Positions 1-13,900 of a DNA stretch of 64,000 nucleotides are shown here, piece after piece. The notes below the pieces were generated by a model, which was not told where the DNA came from, did no database searches, and saw only the letters and a list, made by a program, of their open reading frames with translations. The stretch spans positions 12,559,425-12,623,424 of the forward strand of contig NC_060108.1 of the NCBI RefSeq assembly GCF_021155765.1, given 5' to 3'. Each line of letters opens with the position of its first letter. Position 1 is the first letter of the stretch. Made by a program: the position numbers and the translations under genes. Source of the DNA: Diprion similis (taxonomy: Eukaryota > Arthropoda > Insecta > Hymenoptera > Diprionidae).

Positions 1-714
1 GCAATTTTTCATTTATTTGGTAAACGGTGACGTGTTGTGGATGAGCCTTTAAGAATGGCACAGATTACCTACCATTGCATCTGATATTCGCTGGTTTATT
101 AATCCTGAAACGATTTTTTATCTTCTTGTCATCGGAACCAAAATCTGGACGATATTACGAAGTTTTGCACGTAACCTAGATTATTAGATCTTTTAATTTA
201 TGTGTATCCTGTTTGCGATATTTAGTCTCTTATTCCGAGATGTCGACCTTCGCTTTTATTATTTATCATCACGTTACATAGTTAATATATACTATAAATA
301 CACGCATGCAGTTACTGTGTAAATTATTAAAGATCGTTTCCGCGTGAACAATGATTATAATTATAATTATAATAGTAATAATAATAATAATAATAATAAT
401 CGAGGTTCAGATCCTATTGTGTTCGTCGCTTGAGATCATCGAGATAAATTCGAATCACGCCCAGGTGTCGTTTGCAAAAGGTATTCAGTAATGAGAGTCG
501 GTACAGACTTTACTGGAAAAACCTATGATACACGATTACAAATATCTCATTGTTTTGTTAGAAATAATAAAAACCTTTCAACGGAATTACAATTTCATTG
601 GTAATTTCAAATTCTCGATTCAATTGCTATTCACTATATATTCTTATCGCTGTCATTTACTCATTAAAAATATGCCTTCTTCGAATTGATTCTCAAAAAT
701 TTTAACAAAATTTC

Positions 715-774
<60 letters not shown>

Positions 775-2025
775 TATATAGATATTATTTGCGAATAACT
801 GATTTATCCTCTGTTTCGAATATCGTTTGTACTGCATTTTTCGATGTGAAAATTCCTACGAAATTCGGCGAATTAGTAGTAAAAGTAACTTCTGTTTTAT
901 TTAACTTCTTTATTCGATCGTAGATTTTTCACCGTAACGTAATCGATAGAAGCATTTATACGCTGCGTGAAGAAGAAAAAAAACACACACACACACAATG
1001 TAATTCGCAAAAAAATACAGGTTTTTCCAGAAACTTTATGAAATTTCTGAATAATAAAGCGCCAGAAATATATTAATCAGAAAAATCTGTTGAAATATGT
1101 GCGAAAATTCGTTACTAAGTAATCCTCAAATTAAACGAGGAACTAATGAACGTTGTATTTAGTCGGTCGTCAACCTTGAGCAATCGTTAGCGACGATGTG
1201 AGGAAGACGTCTAAATACAGTATACCTATAACATAATACATATAATGTGCCACCGAAGTGCTAAATCGGTATAAAAATCCTGGAAGATTACAACCGCAAA
1301 CCGCATATATATATAAACCGAACTTGAAGTCGTTTGGTATTTCCAGAAACCTTCGAAAATCATGGATTGTGAAATTTCATACCGATCCATAAGTCGTGAA
1401 CAATAATAAATAATTGTACTTGAAATATTCTGGGAATTTATTTTACTCACTGCAGACACTCGCAAACATTCGATGACCTGTAATTTCAACATTCGTTACG
1501 ATTTTGAATCTCTTGTAAAACTGCAGGCGAAAGGTAGAGAGCAAATATGAATCGTAGTCAACCGATACTCGCGCGATTCGTGTCAAGTCCATCAAGGTGT
1601 TGCCTGTTCGCCCATTTGACGTCATGCAGGTACGTTTAGTCCGCGTATTTGCCCAGGTGAATATACGAGCAGCGTGACTCACCTATTTTACTTAAATTAT
1701 ATCTACACCGTAAGCAGCAATTGTCGGATCCCAAAGATCCCCGCTCGAATCACAGCTTCCGGCATTGACCATTCGTTTACAGAAGCATCCTGACACGCTT
1801 GGGGAGTTAGATGCTGGGAATTTGTTATGAAGCTAGATTCCGGGGCTTTCCATCGACTGAATACGAAGTTGGGAAAAGAAAAAAGAAACCATCGAATAAT
1901 ATATATTTGCACTATTTGCACTAATGATTGTGAACGTGAATGACACAATTCAGCTGTTGAAATGTCATCAATAATTCGAAACGAGGTTTGCAATTAAAGC
2001 CACCGAAATTATCGGACTTTGCCGA

Positions 2026-2056
<31 letters not shown>

Positions 2057-5000
2057 TTATAATGTTTTAGGCTTATTTTGGTCGACGTAAGGATTTTGCT
2101 AATATTTATTCGTCAGCATGAATGAAAATAGATTTTTTAAGTACGGTACAACAGATTTTCCGTGTTTGTCAATATTTACGTTTACGCGTTACAACTACGC
2201 TGTAATGTAAGTTTTTTTTATACAGTTTTTAAGCAATTACGATCAGTGATCAAACTAAGCCCAAAAACAATGAAGCTCAATTAATTTGAACGTTTCAACT
2301 ATGAGACTTTTCTTAAAGTGTTGATATCTCAGCTTCCGTTGTTAGAATTTGCTCAGCAATTTCTATTAGATAAGAGAAATATTTTTTAATTCGTCTTGAC
2401 TACAATAATTGGTTCAAACAACATTGCCGGAAATTTTTTTAACGTTTCTTAAATTTTGTTTCAAGTGGTGCTGGCGGAAGTCAGTTGGCCAAAAATTAAT
2501 ACTTACTACTAATTTTAATACGAGTGTTTGTCAAATAACATCTTTCGTGAACAAGAAAGTATCTCTTTCAAAATATAAAACAGAACATACCGGAATGATA
2601 AAGAAAAGGTTAGACATGCGAATGATTCATTTCGAATCGGTTCAAAATGGTTGAAAATTTAGTAGATTTACTAAATTTATTGAATCCTTTTATTTTATCA
2701 TGCTGGCATGAGTAATTATTTAATCTCACAACGTTGCACCGATATAATTTATTCAGCAAATCTGCCATGTTGAGTTTACTGCTTAAAAAAGGAACTCTGT
2801 TTCAGCCAATCTGTCATTTTCAATGATTTTGAATAAGATTTACGAATTCGAAGAATACAACGAGCCCGTTCGACGGTTAATTGATTGCAATTTTGACCTG
2901 ACAGTTTCAGGAATAGCTTTGCAGAAATAAGATGGAGGAAAGTATCATATTTTTATTTAGTAATTAAAAACAATTTGACGCAATTTTTACTCATCTTTTA
3001 TCTTCAATTTTTCTGCATAAATACAAATTGTCTCTCTAAAATTTGTAAAAAAAAAAAAGTACTTTTCAATATTTTGAGACCGCAACAAACAAAGTAGAAT
3101 TACTCAGACAACCAATCTTGGAGGAATAATCCTGGCAATAAGGAAACTTTTACAGTTTTGATAATAATCAATCAATAATAATAATAGATAATTGTTTATA
3201 GAATTTGGAACCCGATTCTGTGGCATTATTTGACACATTAGAAGCAGAGAAAATGATGACGCGATTTCGCTTTTATCGCAATGATTCTGTGCGTCTATTT
3301 CTACACGTTAATTATTTGTGTGCGTATAATATTTGCTCAACGAAATTGCCTAACCACGCTTCTACCTGTCGATGATAAACCGGCTGAAGGAAAATAGCGG
3401 ATGTCAATTACACGCCTAATTAGCCAACCGGTTTCCTTAAATACTCACGTTGATGGCTGACTGCAATGCTTCTTCGTGGATTGTTTTAGACGAATTTTGT
3501 CTATTTGTCTCAGCTGTTGAACTCTGTTTTTTAATAAGTTTTTCTCCTCATCAACGATTAATTATTTCTTCAAAGTTTACAAAGCTTTCTTTTTCTACCG
3601 AAACAACGTCTAAACTTTAGTCTTGGAATACCAAAAGTCCTTCCGAATTGTTACAGGATTTTTAAATCAAGTCTATCAAGTGCTAAAAATTCTATTCTGC
3701 TCATTCTGTATATGTGCTTATTAGCTTTTTTCGGTATTCCGCGAATCTCGTTTGACAAATTGACGTCCATATCCTAGCAGGAAGAAACACTCTAAGTATA
3801 TGCGTAAACAACAAGTTAACCACGAGAGTTAATTTAAACGTGTCTCGTCTTCTCTTTTATTATACGTATTTAAGGGGAATCCCGGTTTCACACAGCGACG
3901 AACCGCTACCGTTGTTCAATATTTTTGTTACTTCAGTAAATGATAGTACTGTTAAATAGAATTAGCCAAAATTTTTTTTTTCATCTTCGAAGCTTATAGT
4001 ATAAATTTTGAGATTTTTTTTTGTAAATTATTATGTATTTATATAATCACATTCGTGTCTGTTGGATATTATTGTGTTCGTTATAATATGCAACAATCCA
4101 AGTGCTTGAAATGAAGATAAATATAATTGTTCGCATGATGTTTTGCAATTAAGAATCTAAGTATAATAAATGTTTGAGGGGAAATAAAAACTGGTAGGTA
4201 TAATGAAACAGGAAATAAGAAATATCAAATTCGAAGAATTATAAAAGGATAAAGGATATCCCGATATTTTACACGGAACTCATACATATATTAAACATAT
4301 TTGTTGAAAATTTAAAAACTTTAATGTTTCATACAATGTCAGTTTACACAGTTCAAGTTCAAGTTCAATCTAATTTAATTCACTAAGGACAGCCTAGTGA
4401 AGAAGGAGATAAAAAAAAATTAATTAAATAATTAAAAATGGATAACCAAGGTCCGAAGAATTTTCTGTGCACTCAACGATAACATTTAACTCTCTCGATA
4501 ACATTTGGCGCATAAATTCTTCCGTAACCTGCAGCTGGGAAATTCTCGGTGAATGCATTTGACGGCGGGTGGGAAAAACCATCGACATGGAAGCGTCATC
4601 GTTTGTGTTTCACTCATCGCGTCACTACGAGGGCCAAAATGAAAATAGCCGATCATTTTTCCGTGGAGAATTATAACAATGATTTATTGTTAAACTTGAC
4701 CGTTATGTGGACAAATGCGATACGCCGATAATCATTATAATCATCATCAACACCATCAAAACAGTCTCATCCTTGCACTTTTTGCAAACAGTACATCGTG
4801 GACGTTAGTGTAAATATGTGTAGTATTGAAAGAAACGCCAGGTAAATCCGGTTGTACCAAGGACACGTTACAAGACTCGCCGTTTCATTGATTCTCAGAG
4901 AAAACGCCAACTTTATACCTTAAGAAAAAAAAAACATTTTTTTTATTCAAAATTCCATTAATATGAATCACATTCCGTAAATAGTTATCGAAAGAATTGA

Positions 5001-5406
5001 CTCGGAGTAAGAAATTTATTTATTGTAAGAAAATGGTTTTTTTTTTTTTTCATTTGTTATTTTCTTGATCCGTTTGTTATGACAGGAAAATATTTTCCAA
5101 GTAATAATCAGAGTTTTGTTTGGTTTGAAAAAATGCTGAGGAAAAAATTGTTGTGTTTGAAAGAAATTTAGGCGATTAAAAAAATCTTTTTCAAATACAA
5201 TCAAGTTGATTTTTTTTAACAGAGAAAAATAATTTTCTTGGAAGAGTGCTGCAGTTAATGATCCCGTCGTATTATTGCTGAAAGAAAAAACCGATTCATT
5301 TGTGTTAAAGTTAAATCAGAAAAGTTAAAGACAGATAAAAAGGGCGTTTTTTTTTTAATTTAACAAGAATGTGTTCAAATGTACTTCATTATTTAGTAAA
5401 ACAATA
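1..5406. other. Intergenic AT-rich DNA, no supported gene
   Basis: No reading frame here has a recognisable domain or a believable exon structure. It contains a TAA repeat near 376-398, a long TA repeat at 718-772, a poly-T tract near 2027-2051 and a short AAGTTC repeat near 4350-4368. A moderately GC-richer stretch at 1440-1680 holds a perfect CRE-type palindrome (TGACGTCA, 1617-1624) and could be regulatory, but no transcript can be assigned to it. Confidence 0.6.
718..772. repeat. TA dinucleotide microsatellite
   Basis: An uninterrupted run of about 27 TA units in intergenic sequence. Confidence 0.97.
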
Positions 5407-6938
5407 TTAACCCTAATAGATCACTGGGGGTGAATTTCACCCCAAGAATTTTTAAAACCCCTCGTAGAGTCCCTTAGTCGTGGAAATTGGTGCCATTCTT
5501 CATGCGAAATAGAAGCCTTTTTTACCAGAAAATTTTTCATTGGTTCTGCTAGATTTTTTCTTTCGATTGTGTATTTCTTCCTTCATCATTTGATTCAAGT
5601 TTAGCATTTCGATTCATTCAGTTTTCTATAGCTTAGTTAGTATCAGAGAATCGGTTGAAACCGGATGTAGCCTTGTATCTATTTGACAATAAATCTGACT
5701 TCGAATCTCGAAACAGTATGATCCCCGACTTCTCTTTTCAAAATTCACTAAACTTGCATTGAAAGATCCGAATAAAAACGATCTATCATAATTTTGAATT
5801 TTATTAAGTAAGGGTTCAAGAATTTCTTCACTACGACTACAGTAACAATCATTCAAGGAATTACCTTTATTTGTTACTCGTTCAGCTGCGAAATATTTCG
5901 CATCACAGTTCTGACGGTGAAAATCCATTGCACCAATATAATGCTCTTCAAGATTATTTAATTCCTCGTCGTTAGTTAATTCAAACTGAATTATTACAAT
6001 CACCAAAGATTCATAATTGTCTGTCTAAGTAGACGCAATCGGTAATCTATCTCTTATCTGATTAACTTGGTCTTCAATTATAGAAATTTTTGCATTCCCT
6101 TCTGCTGCATACATTGAATTTTCTACGTATATGACGACATCCGTCTCTTGAATCGTCCTTTCTTCATAATAGTGACTATTTTTTGCAATTACACTACAAC
6201 AGTTTTGTAGCAAAATTAAAAAAAAAAAAACAAACATCAAGAGAAAACTCTCTTTCTTTTTGATACCAGTTGTTTTCAGTTTTCCATTTTATCAAACTTC
6301 ACTTTTCCATGTTTGTTGAAGTAATCGGCCATATTTATTTTTACAAAGAAAATTCTTCCATGAAATTTATAAAATATAATAATTCTCATTTCAAAACGTA
6401 ATGAATTAGAAGAGATTGAATATTCGACATCAACGGTAGTGCAAATTTTCAACCTACAATTCTCGTGGTATCTTAATCCAACCTCTAATAGACATTAAAA
6501 AAAACAAAAATTAATTACCGTGGACACATCCAAACCAAAGAAATTTAAATGTTTAATCTTAAAGATGCAGTTTCCTTTCGCATATAAAAAAATATTCGGT
6601 GTAATCTTTTCGCGGTTAAAAGACGTTTCAAAAATGCACAAATATTTCAATCTTCCTCATCTGCAGACCACCGATCGACGGGGGTTTTAAATTGCTTCAA
6701 CAATCACACTCGCCCTTCGAGTTTTCACCGAGTTTCGAGATTGCACCACTTTTTTACAAACGGATTTATACAATCAATTTTGGTTATAGGAAAACTCAGA
6801 GAGCTTTTTCTGTGATCCTAGATATTTTTTTCTTAGATTTTTTGAATTCATTTTTTTTAAGTAAATTTCACTTTTGGGCGAATTTCACCCCGTGTGATCG
6901 TTATTTGATTCTACTGAGATATGACCTGTTAGAATTAA
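5407..6938. mobile_element. piggyBac-like non-autonomous transposon, about 1.5 kb
   Basis: The segment is bounded by TTAA on both sides (5407-5410 and 6935-6938), the target site of piggyBac-type elements. The left end reads CCCTAATAGATCAC after TTAA. The right end, read on the other strand, starts TTCTAACAGGTCAT, an imperfect terminal inverted repeat. Just inside each end lies a subterminal GGGTGAATTTCACCC-type palindrome (5428-5443 and 6874-6891). Both ends resemble the ends of a second, shorter element at 57322-57713, which supports a real family. No piggyBac transposase is visible inside. The interior instead carries a fragment of a Helitron protein in antisense. Confidence 0.75.
5626..6240 (-). 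pseudogene. Helitron N-terminal protein relic inside the piggyBac-like element
   Basis: One minus-strand frame runs from 6240 to 5626 with a single in-frame TAG near 6022-6024. The part after the stop contains CDAKYFAAERVTNKGNS, then a Cys-rich DCYCS segment, then SFLFGSFNASLVNF and QIYCQIDTRLHP. This order matches the region upstream of the helitron helicase-like (Rep) domain in animal Helitron proteins (C-AKYFAAE, KGNSFNDCC, FASFNA-N, GQIYYQINT-L-P); this is recalled family knowledge, not a search. The Rep HUH motif and the helicase are absent. The hydrophobic start (MMFVFFFLILLQ) looks like a signal peptide but is probably fortuitous. It is a dead fragment, picked up by or inserted into the host element. 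Confidence 0.65.
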
Positions 6939-9900
6939 TTTCAATCGGTGACACATTGATCGGCCTTTTTGATAAAGTCGATGAAATGAATAAATAAGAA
7001 TCGTGTGATTTTTACATGTGAGATTTATCTAATCTAAATCAAGTGACATGTTGGAAGTAAAAAAAAAAAGTAAAAAAAAAGTAATAAGCAAAACGGGGTA
7101 ATAAAAATCAATGAAGAACTGATTGAAAAAACGGACTAAATTATCGAATACACGTAACGAATTAACAGATAAAAAAAACATCTTTCGTTATTCATCATCA
7201 TTAACGATAAATACCTACATTTTTTCACGAAGATTAAATAATAATCTATTCAAAGTTCAAAATCATTTCAAATGAGTAACATTTTATCACCAGAAATTAA
7301 TTTATCACTGTTTCGATACATTTGTTAAACCACCTACAGAGAAAATTTGCCACAACTAAAAAAGTCTCGTGTCGTAATAACGACGTAATACGTATAATTG
7401 CAATTAACCGTTGACGTTAAATAACTATAACCAATGAAGCCAATATTTGAACACAAAATCCTTATGTAATTCATTGAAACGTACACTACAGCTATTCACG
7501 GAATACAACTTTTCTGAAATCAAAAACAAGAATCGTATATAAGGGGGAAAAAATGTTGGATCTTCAAACAAATTCCTTTTCAAATTTTTGACATTTTGAT
7601 TTTTTTTTTATGTGATTTAACAGTTTATTCGTTTGTTCATTTGCAACGTATATCTTGTTAGTCTTGTTTATTTTGCGTGATTCGTAGTGTATTTTGTACG
7701 GCTTGTACCTCACGAAAAGGAATAAAATTTTCATTATAATTTTTTTCAAAAACATTTTATAACTGTAATAATTAATATCGAATGAACGAAGATAATTTTA
7801 AAGTCTATAAATTATTGTTTTATTGAATATAGGAACAAAAATACATCGCAGTTTAAGTGGGGTATTTAATCATACTTAATATTACGAATACTAATTGATC
7901 AAGCATTGATAAATTATCGCCGACAAAGGAGATTTATAGTCTGTAATGCGCTTACCGATACCTCATAATATATATAATACAATTCTAAAAAACAATTTTG
8001 TCTACGTTTGCATTGATCGGTGAGGAAAAAAATTCGTAAACCTGTAATCTAAATTAATTAGTGGTGTAAATATATTTTCTCCACCGTTGCAATTATTATT
8101 TTAATGGACTAATATAACTGTTTAAACTATATTGTTATTGTACAGGCTTTAATACTGACACCGAATTGATTCTCGCCTTTCACTAATCGCTGTAAATCGA
8201 AATTATGCCAATACTTTAGTTTTTTAACCATCTTTTTTTTTGCAGTTTTACGGTTAACGTCTGTATTTGAAGCAATGTGTGTTAATTAATAAGATCGAAC
8301 AGGCATTTGTACAATTGTTATATTGAATTATTGTCAGTCGTAAAAAAGCTCATTGCGATTATTTAAAGAAATACTGTAATATTGCAGGAAAAAATGTTTA
8401 CACGCGATATTGCAGCTGTCTAGACATTAAATGACCTATTAAAATCCTTTAAAAGTTAATTATAACTTGCAGATTTTTATTACCGGGTATGATTAACTTT
8501 TAATAATATAATATAAAAGAAATCAGTGATCTGTCATTTTTCCGTATTCGTATGAATAATACCTAGTAAGATGAAGAAAATAAAAAACGAGAAAATCAAA
8601 GTGCTTGGATTTATTGTGGTATGAAATTTTCGTGAATTAATAATTTTTTGACACAACATTCTAGTTGATTTTATCAGGAAACAAAATTGAAAAATGTACA
8701 AAATTTCCTTTACCTTCGAATTTACAACCGAACGTACCTTTGCAAATTAACACGTGTATGATAGGAGTGAAAAGAGATTGTAAAATGATAAGAAAATTGT
8801 CGAGGTAAGAGAAAATCGTGATTCGATAATACGACAAGCTATGAATTCCTTATTATGAAAACTTTATATTGTAACGTAGACGTATAGATCATATATGTTT
8901 CGTAATTAATTAATATGCAATAACGTTAAGATTATTGTCTTTTTAATATTAATCGTGCGTTAGGATAAAATATTCCAATTCGACATCAAATTTTCCTTTC
9001 CAACAGCAAATTGTATATATTACACGTTATTATACAGTCACGATTATTTTTATGTCAATAAATTTTCCAGTCGCAGGAAAGACCGGGGAAAAGCTTAAGC
9101 TGGATATCGTCGGAATTTAAGAGATTTACCGCAGATCGTAAATTTCTGACCTTCGTTACGTGTGATACAAGATTCGAAAAAACAAACATTATTCCGTCGC
9201 TCTTTTTCATCCACCTTACATATACGTACGTAAATCTGAATTCAGCAGCAGCGTAGTGCAAAAAGATTATATTGCTTATAAGCTTATAGTAAACGTGTAT
9301 AATTTATTGTTTTCGCCCCGGACTTTCCAGCTCCTAATATTATAATATTCTAACAAAATTCAAATTTTCATAATCTCCTATTAGGTGTACAATTTATTCC
9401 TATAATACAGAGTCATTCGACTCGTTATTTATTTTGCTAATATATTATACTGTATAATTAATTCAAATTCATTGCTGCGTTTGCTTTCTTCTTTTTTCGT
9501 TTTTTTTTTTTTTTTCTCTCGTTTTTACCTTCCAGATCGTTAAGTATTGTACGTACATATGTGTATAATATATATAACAAACACATCACGTTTAGAATAT
9601 AATATGGGAGTCATGATTTTATTCATACTAGTCTAGATGTATTGTATAATATTTTATCACCCACAAATATTGAAAGGCTGTTGAATTATAGGGAGCACAT
9701 TTCAAGGAATTGACCGTACAAGTTTTCATTTAACAACTATAACAATATACGAGTATTATTGCACTCATAATTATTTCATCCGAAGGCGGAAATATTGTGT
9801 ATAATTAATATTAGTACAACAATATATATAATTATTCATCGTAATTATACAGTAAAGAAAGAAAAAAAAAATTAAAAATAGAATTTTACGTAGAACAAAT

Positions 9901-10987
9901 TTTATACCTATTTCTCAAGTTTGGTAAACATCAAATTCCGCTGTTAAATTTTTTTTTTTTTTTTGTATAGTTATAATTCTCAAAATAATTATAATCCCGT
10001 CGCATTCGTTCACTGATGAATTCTCGCATCTTTTATACAATTTTCAGTCATCACACATATATCGCGTAAATTTTATTTTCAAAGTTGTTGAAATATATGC
10101 AAAATTAGTTTTATTTTTATGTTATTTTTTTTATTCGAAACCCTCGACCGAATTATTCTAACGATTGCAAAATATTTTCAAACACATTGCGCGGAAAGTT
10201 TTTCTCATTCTTCGAATTGAAGTCTTCTGAAACAAGTAGAAGAATTTCAGTATCTTCCGGGAATATTTCAATCAAGAAAATTAATTATATTCAGCTAGGA
10301 GCTGCAATACATATTCTTTGTTCGCAAATTCTACCAAAAACATATGCAGGCGTGAAATTGATTAGAAAAACCTATGTAACGATAAAAAAAATCAAAAAAA
10401 TCTTTTCATCACTTGCGGATCGGATATTTCATCTGTCATTGTTTCCTTTGTCTTTTTTTCACGTTTCTCATCATTGTCGCCGAATCTTCATTCTCTTTAC
10501 ATTCGCTGAAAATCGAAGACAAATGTTTTTGGGCCATTATTAAAAAATAAATCAAGCATCACAGTTTTTTTTTTCACGTATCTACACCGCATTGATACGT
10601 GCTATTAAATTTTTTCAATATAATAGGTACGATCTTGTCTACGTTTGTATTACAACGGATACACTGAGAAAAAAATGCTATTCACGTAGTGAACGATATA
10701 TTATTTGTACCAAATTATTATTATTATTATTATTTTGTTTTTTTTTAATACAGTCTTGACAAAATATGTTATCGATCAATTTTTTAAATTATCAGTTTGC
10801 TCGGCTGAAAATCATCTGAAATTATTCTTTTATTCGTTGTGATTTTTATTTAATCAATCAATGTTTAAAAACGTTGCTTGAGGACTGTGCAATTATAATA
10901 ATAAGTTCAATAATGTTAATAAAAAAATTTCACCGGCGGATAAATATTGAATATCTTTAATCTAATTTCCTAAAATTATTTTACTAT
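6939..10987. other. AT-rich sequence downstream of glutaminase; no gene seen
   Basis: No supported coding region. The right part should hold the 3' untranslated region and poly(A) sites of the minus-strand glutaminase gene. Several AATAAA-type signals occur on the minus strand, for example TTTATT on the plus strand near 10845, about 140 bases past the stop codon. Which one is used cannot be told. Confidence 0.5.
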
Positions 10988-13900
10988 TTATGGCAATGGA
11001 CTTGTATCCGGTTCTTTCGTGGACGTCGCGTCGCTTTCCGTGTCACTTGAAGGTCCTGACGTACCGTTTGGCGGATCTTTAATATGCGCTGCTTCGTAGT
11101 TTCTAAGGTATTCGACTACCTGTTGGTGACCAAAGGTCTGCGCCTCGTTTATAGGCAAATTTCCCCACCTGAAAGAAATAATCGGTCGAAGAAAAAATGA
11201 AAAGAGGAGTAAGAAACTTTTATGGTTTTTACAGATTTCTACGAGACGAGATTGTTTATTGTTGTTTCGAAGTTCGCTAGGATTTTTTGAGACATCGTAG
11301 TAAGCAATTATGGAAGAATAGGAAATTATAACTTCTGGCAAATGACACGATAAATTTAGAATTAAAAAGTTTGGGTTCATTGTCAGATTATATGACCCCG
11401 TAATTTTTTAATACTTTTTTTATATCCTTGGAATATTTTTTACAACTGAATTTTTCTATTCGGGAGAATAATCGAGAAGAATGTTAGAAGATTAATTTCT
11501 TTCTCAATCGTAAGAAATATAGTTCTGGGTGGTTCGACATAAATTGTAGTCTTCGAAATATCTTTCAAAGTTTTCACCCAACTAACTTGTACGATTCGAT
11601 TTCTCCGATAATTTTCCTACATATAGACATAAAAGTGAAGATCCGCGTCGTGCGAACTAAGAAGATAATCCTAAGAGTCCCAAAAAATTCACACCGTTAA
11701 AGAAATGCTTTGCGATAGCTTAACCTAACCTTAAAAACTTCGTGTAATACCAAGTAATCAGCGACTACAGTATCGATATTTAATTAGCCCATGGATTAAT
11801 CGAACGATCGTTGTAATTACTGGCAGACTTACCTGTCTTTGGGATCATGAGGAACGCCGCACTGTTCAATGAGAAATTCTACGCAGTCCAAATGCCCTTC
11901 GCTAGCTGCTAGATGCAAAGCAGTCCGGCCATCGTAATCTGACAGTGTCATATCCATGCCGCTCAAACGGTGCCTAAGAACAGAAGAAAATTAGCACGTT
12001 TAGAAAAATGACATTCTAAACTAGTCAAGATATATCATAGAAAGTATGATTTTCTTTATTTTCCTGGTATAGACGGTAAACAATGAAAGTAATCGTCATC
12101 CAAAAGTACTGAAAGATGCCATCAGCTTATAAAGGCAAAAAACATGACAATCTACCGCGTCGTATTTAATTTTAAAACTCTTTTTACCCCGCATATTTTA
12201 CGATACATCTACTCGTCGTAACAGAAAAAAAGCTTGACAGCTTGCACGGAATTGTTTGTGGCTTGGTTTTCACACAATTCACGTAAAACGATCAGCTGAT
12301 CGGCCAGCCAGGCGCCATATTGGGCAAGTCAAGCGGACACTCTAGACCCCAATTACAGAAACAAAAAACGATTGATGACGGTATTTCTTCAAAGCGGTTC
12401 CTCTTTTTCACACCCTATTTTTGCAGTTACTCACCTTCGCATGGCCGTGACGTCACCGCTGGCAGCGCTGAATAGCAAATTGACGATGGACAAGCCCTTC
12501 GTCTCGTACTTGTGTCTTCTCGGGTCCTTTTTGTTTGTCGCATGTTTTAGATTGTCGTACCTATGATCATAGTAGGTGCTACAGGTGCTAATCGGGTTTT
12601 CGGTCGGGAGGGTATTTTTACATACACATATGTTACGCACGCGCGTAGAAACGTGTATGTAAAGTATTTCGCAATGTCAGAGCGATGAATGAATAAATAA
12701 TATGTGAATAATTGCGTGTATGTGTTGGAATTTGCCAATTTTTAAATTGTGATTATCATGCACGTGGGGTGAAGGTGTAATTTTTTCTTTAAATCGCCGT
12801 TATTTTTGTTTGGCATGCGGTTATTTTTCAAAATTTCAATTATTCAATTATGTCAGTGTAATTATTATCAAGGCGAGAGTGTATGTTGATAATTAATATA
12901 ACCGTCAGTATGGGAGCGGGTAGAATTATTTTAAAAGATAGAAGAAGAGAGTTAAAAAAAAATAAAAATAAAGAGGAAGTAACAAGAATTCGATTAGAAA
13001 GTGGAATTTATATACTCGAATCAACTTACATGTGTAATTATATAATTATCAATCTTATCGAGAGATCTAAATGACAGATTCACCCCAGCTAAAAAACGCA
13101 GCTTTCTTTTTTTTCTACTCAGCAGTTATATTTTACAGTGCTTGCAAAATTATACCAACTATTCGGTAAAAATTCTGATGGCGTTACTTTTTTTTCTGTT
13201 TATTTTTATTTTTTTATATCATTTTAGCGCATAGCAAATTTTTATTTGTGATGCAATCTCGAAACTTTTTTGTCTACAGCTAAAATAGAAGCTAAGCTTT
13301 TTCAATAATTTTCCTCACGTGATTGTGGCCTCGAATCTTCAGGTTTTTATTTTGAAATTGAAGAAAAAAACACTTTGGAATAATTTGAAATTTGCAATTC
13401 AAATTCAAATAATAAAATATAAGAAAAACGGATCGAAGATGTTTTTGATAAATTTTTAACAAACATTTTTTCTCATAGCTAGAGTTTTTTAAACTAACAA
13501 TATCTAACTCACTCTAATACAGTGTTCAAATTAAAAATTAGACTGAATTAGAATAATATCTAACCAATATTATATGATGACCCGAATTTAAAATTCTTCA
13601 GATTTTTTGGCCGAGTTTGTAAATCCTCCGAGTTTAAGACAAAAAGAATTTACTACTGTAATCTGTAGAAATTGTTTAAAGTAAAGCGAAGATTGTTTAA
13701 AGTAAAAATAATCATCGATATTATTATAAATCTCGGTGTAATTGTACAATAAAAATATTAAAACATGAGGAAAAATCTACAAATAAAGAACGAACCTGTG
13801 GAAATTAAACTCAGTAACAAGTTCCTCGCAGAACTGGACACCCCGGCAAGAATTTCCCAAAGGATCCAAGGGTGGGGACCACGTGCAGATGCCCATCACG

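Noticed and set aside
1443-1682. 79-codon minus-strand frame in a GC-richer patch with a CRE palindrome
   Set aside because: No recognisable protein or linked exons; kept only as a possible regulatory patch.
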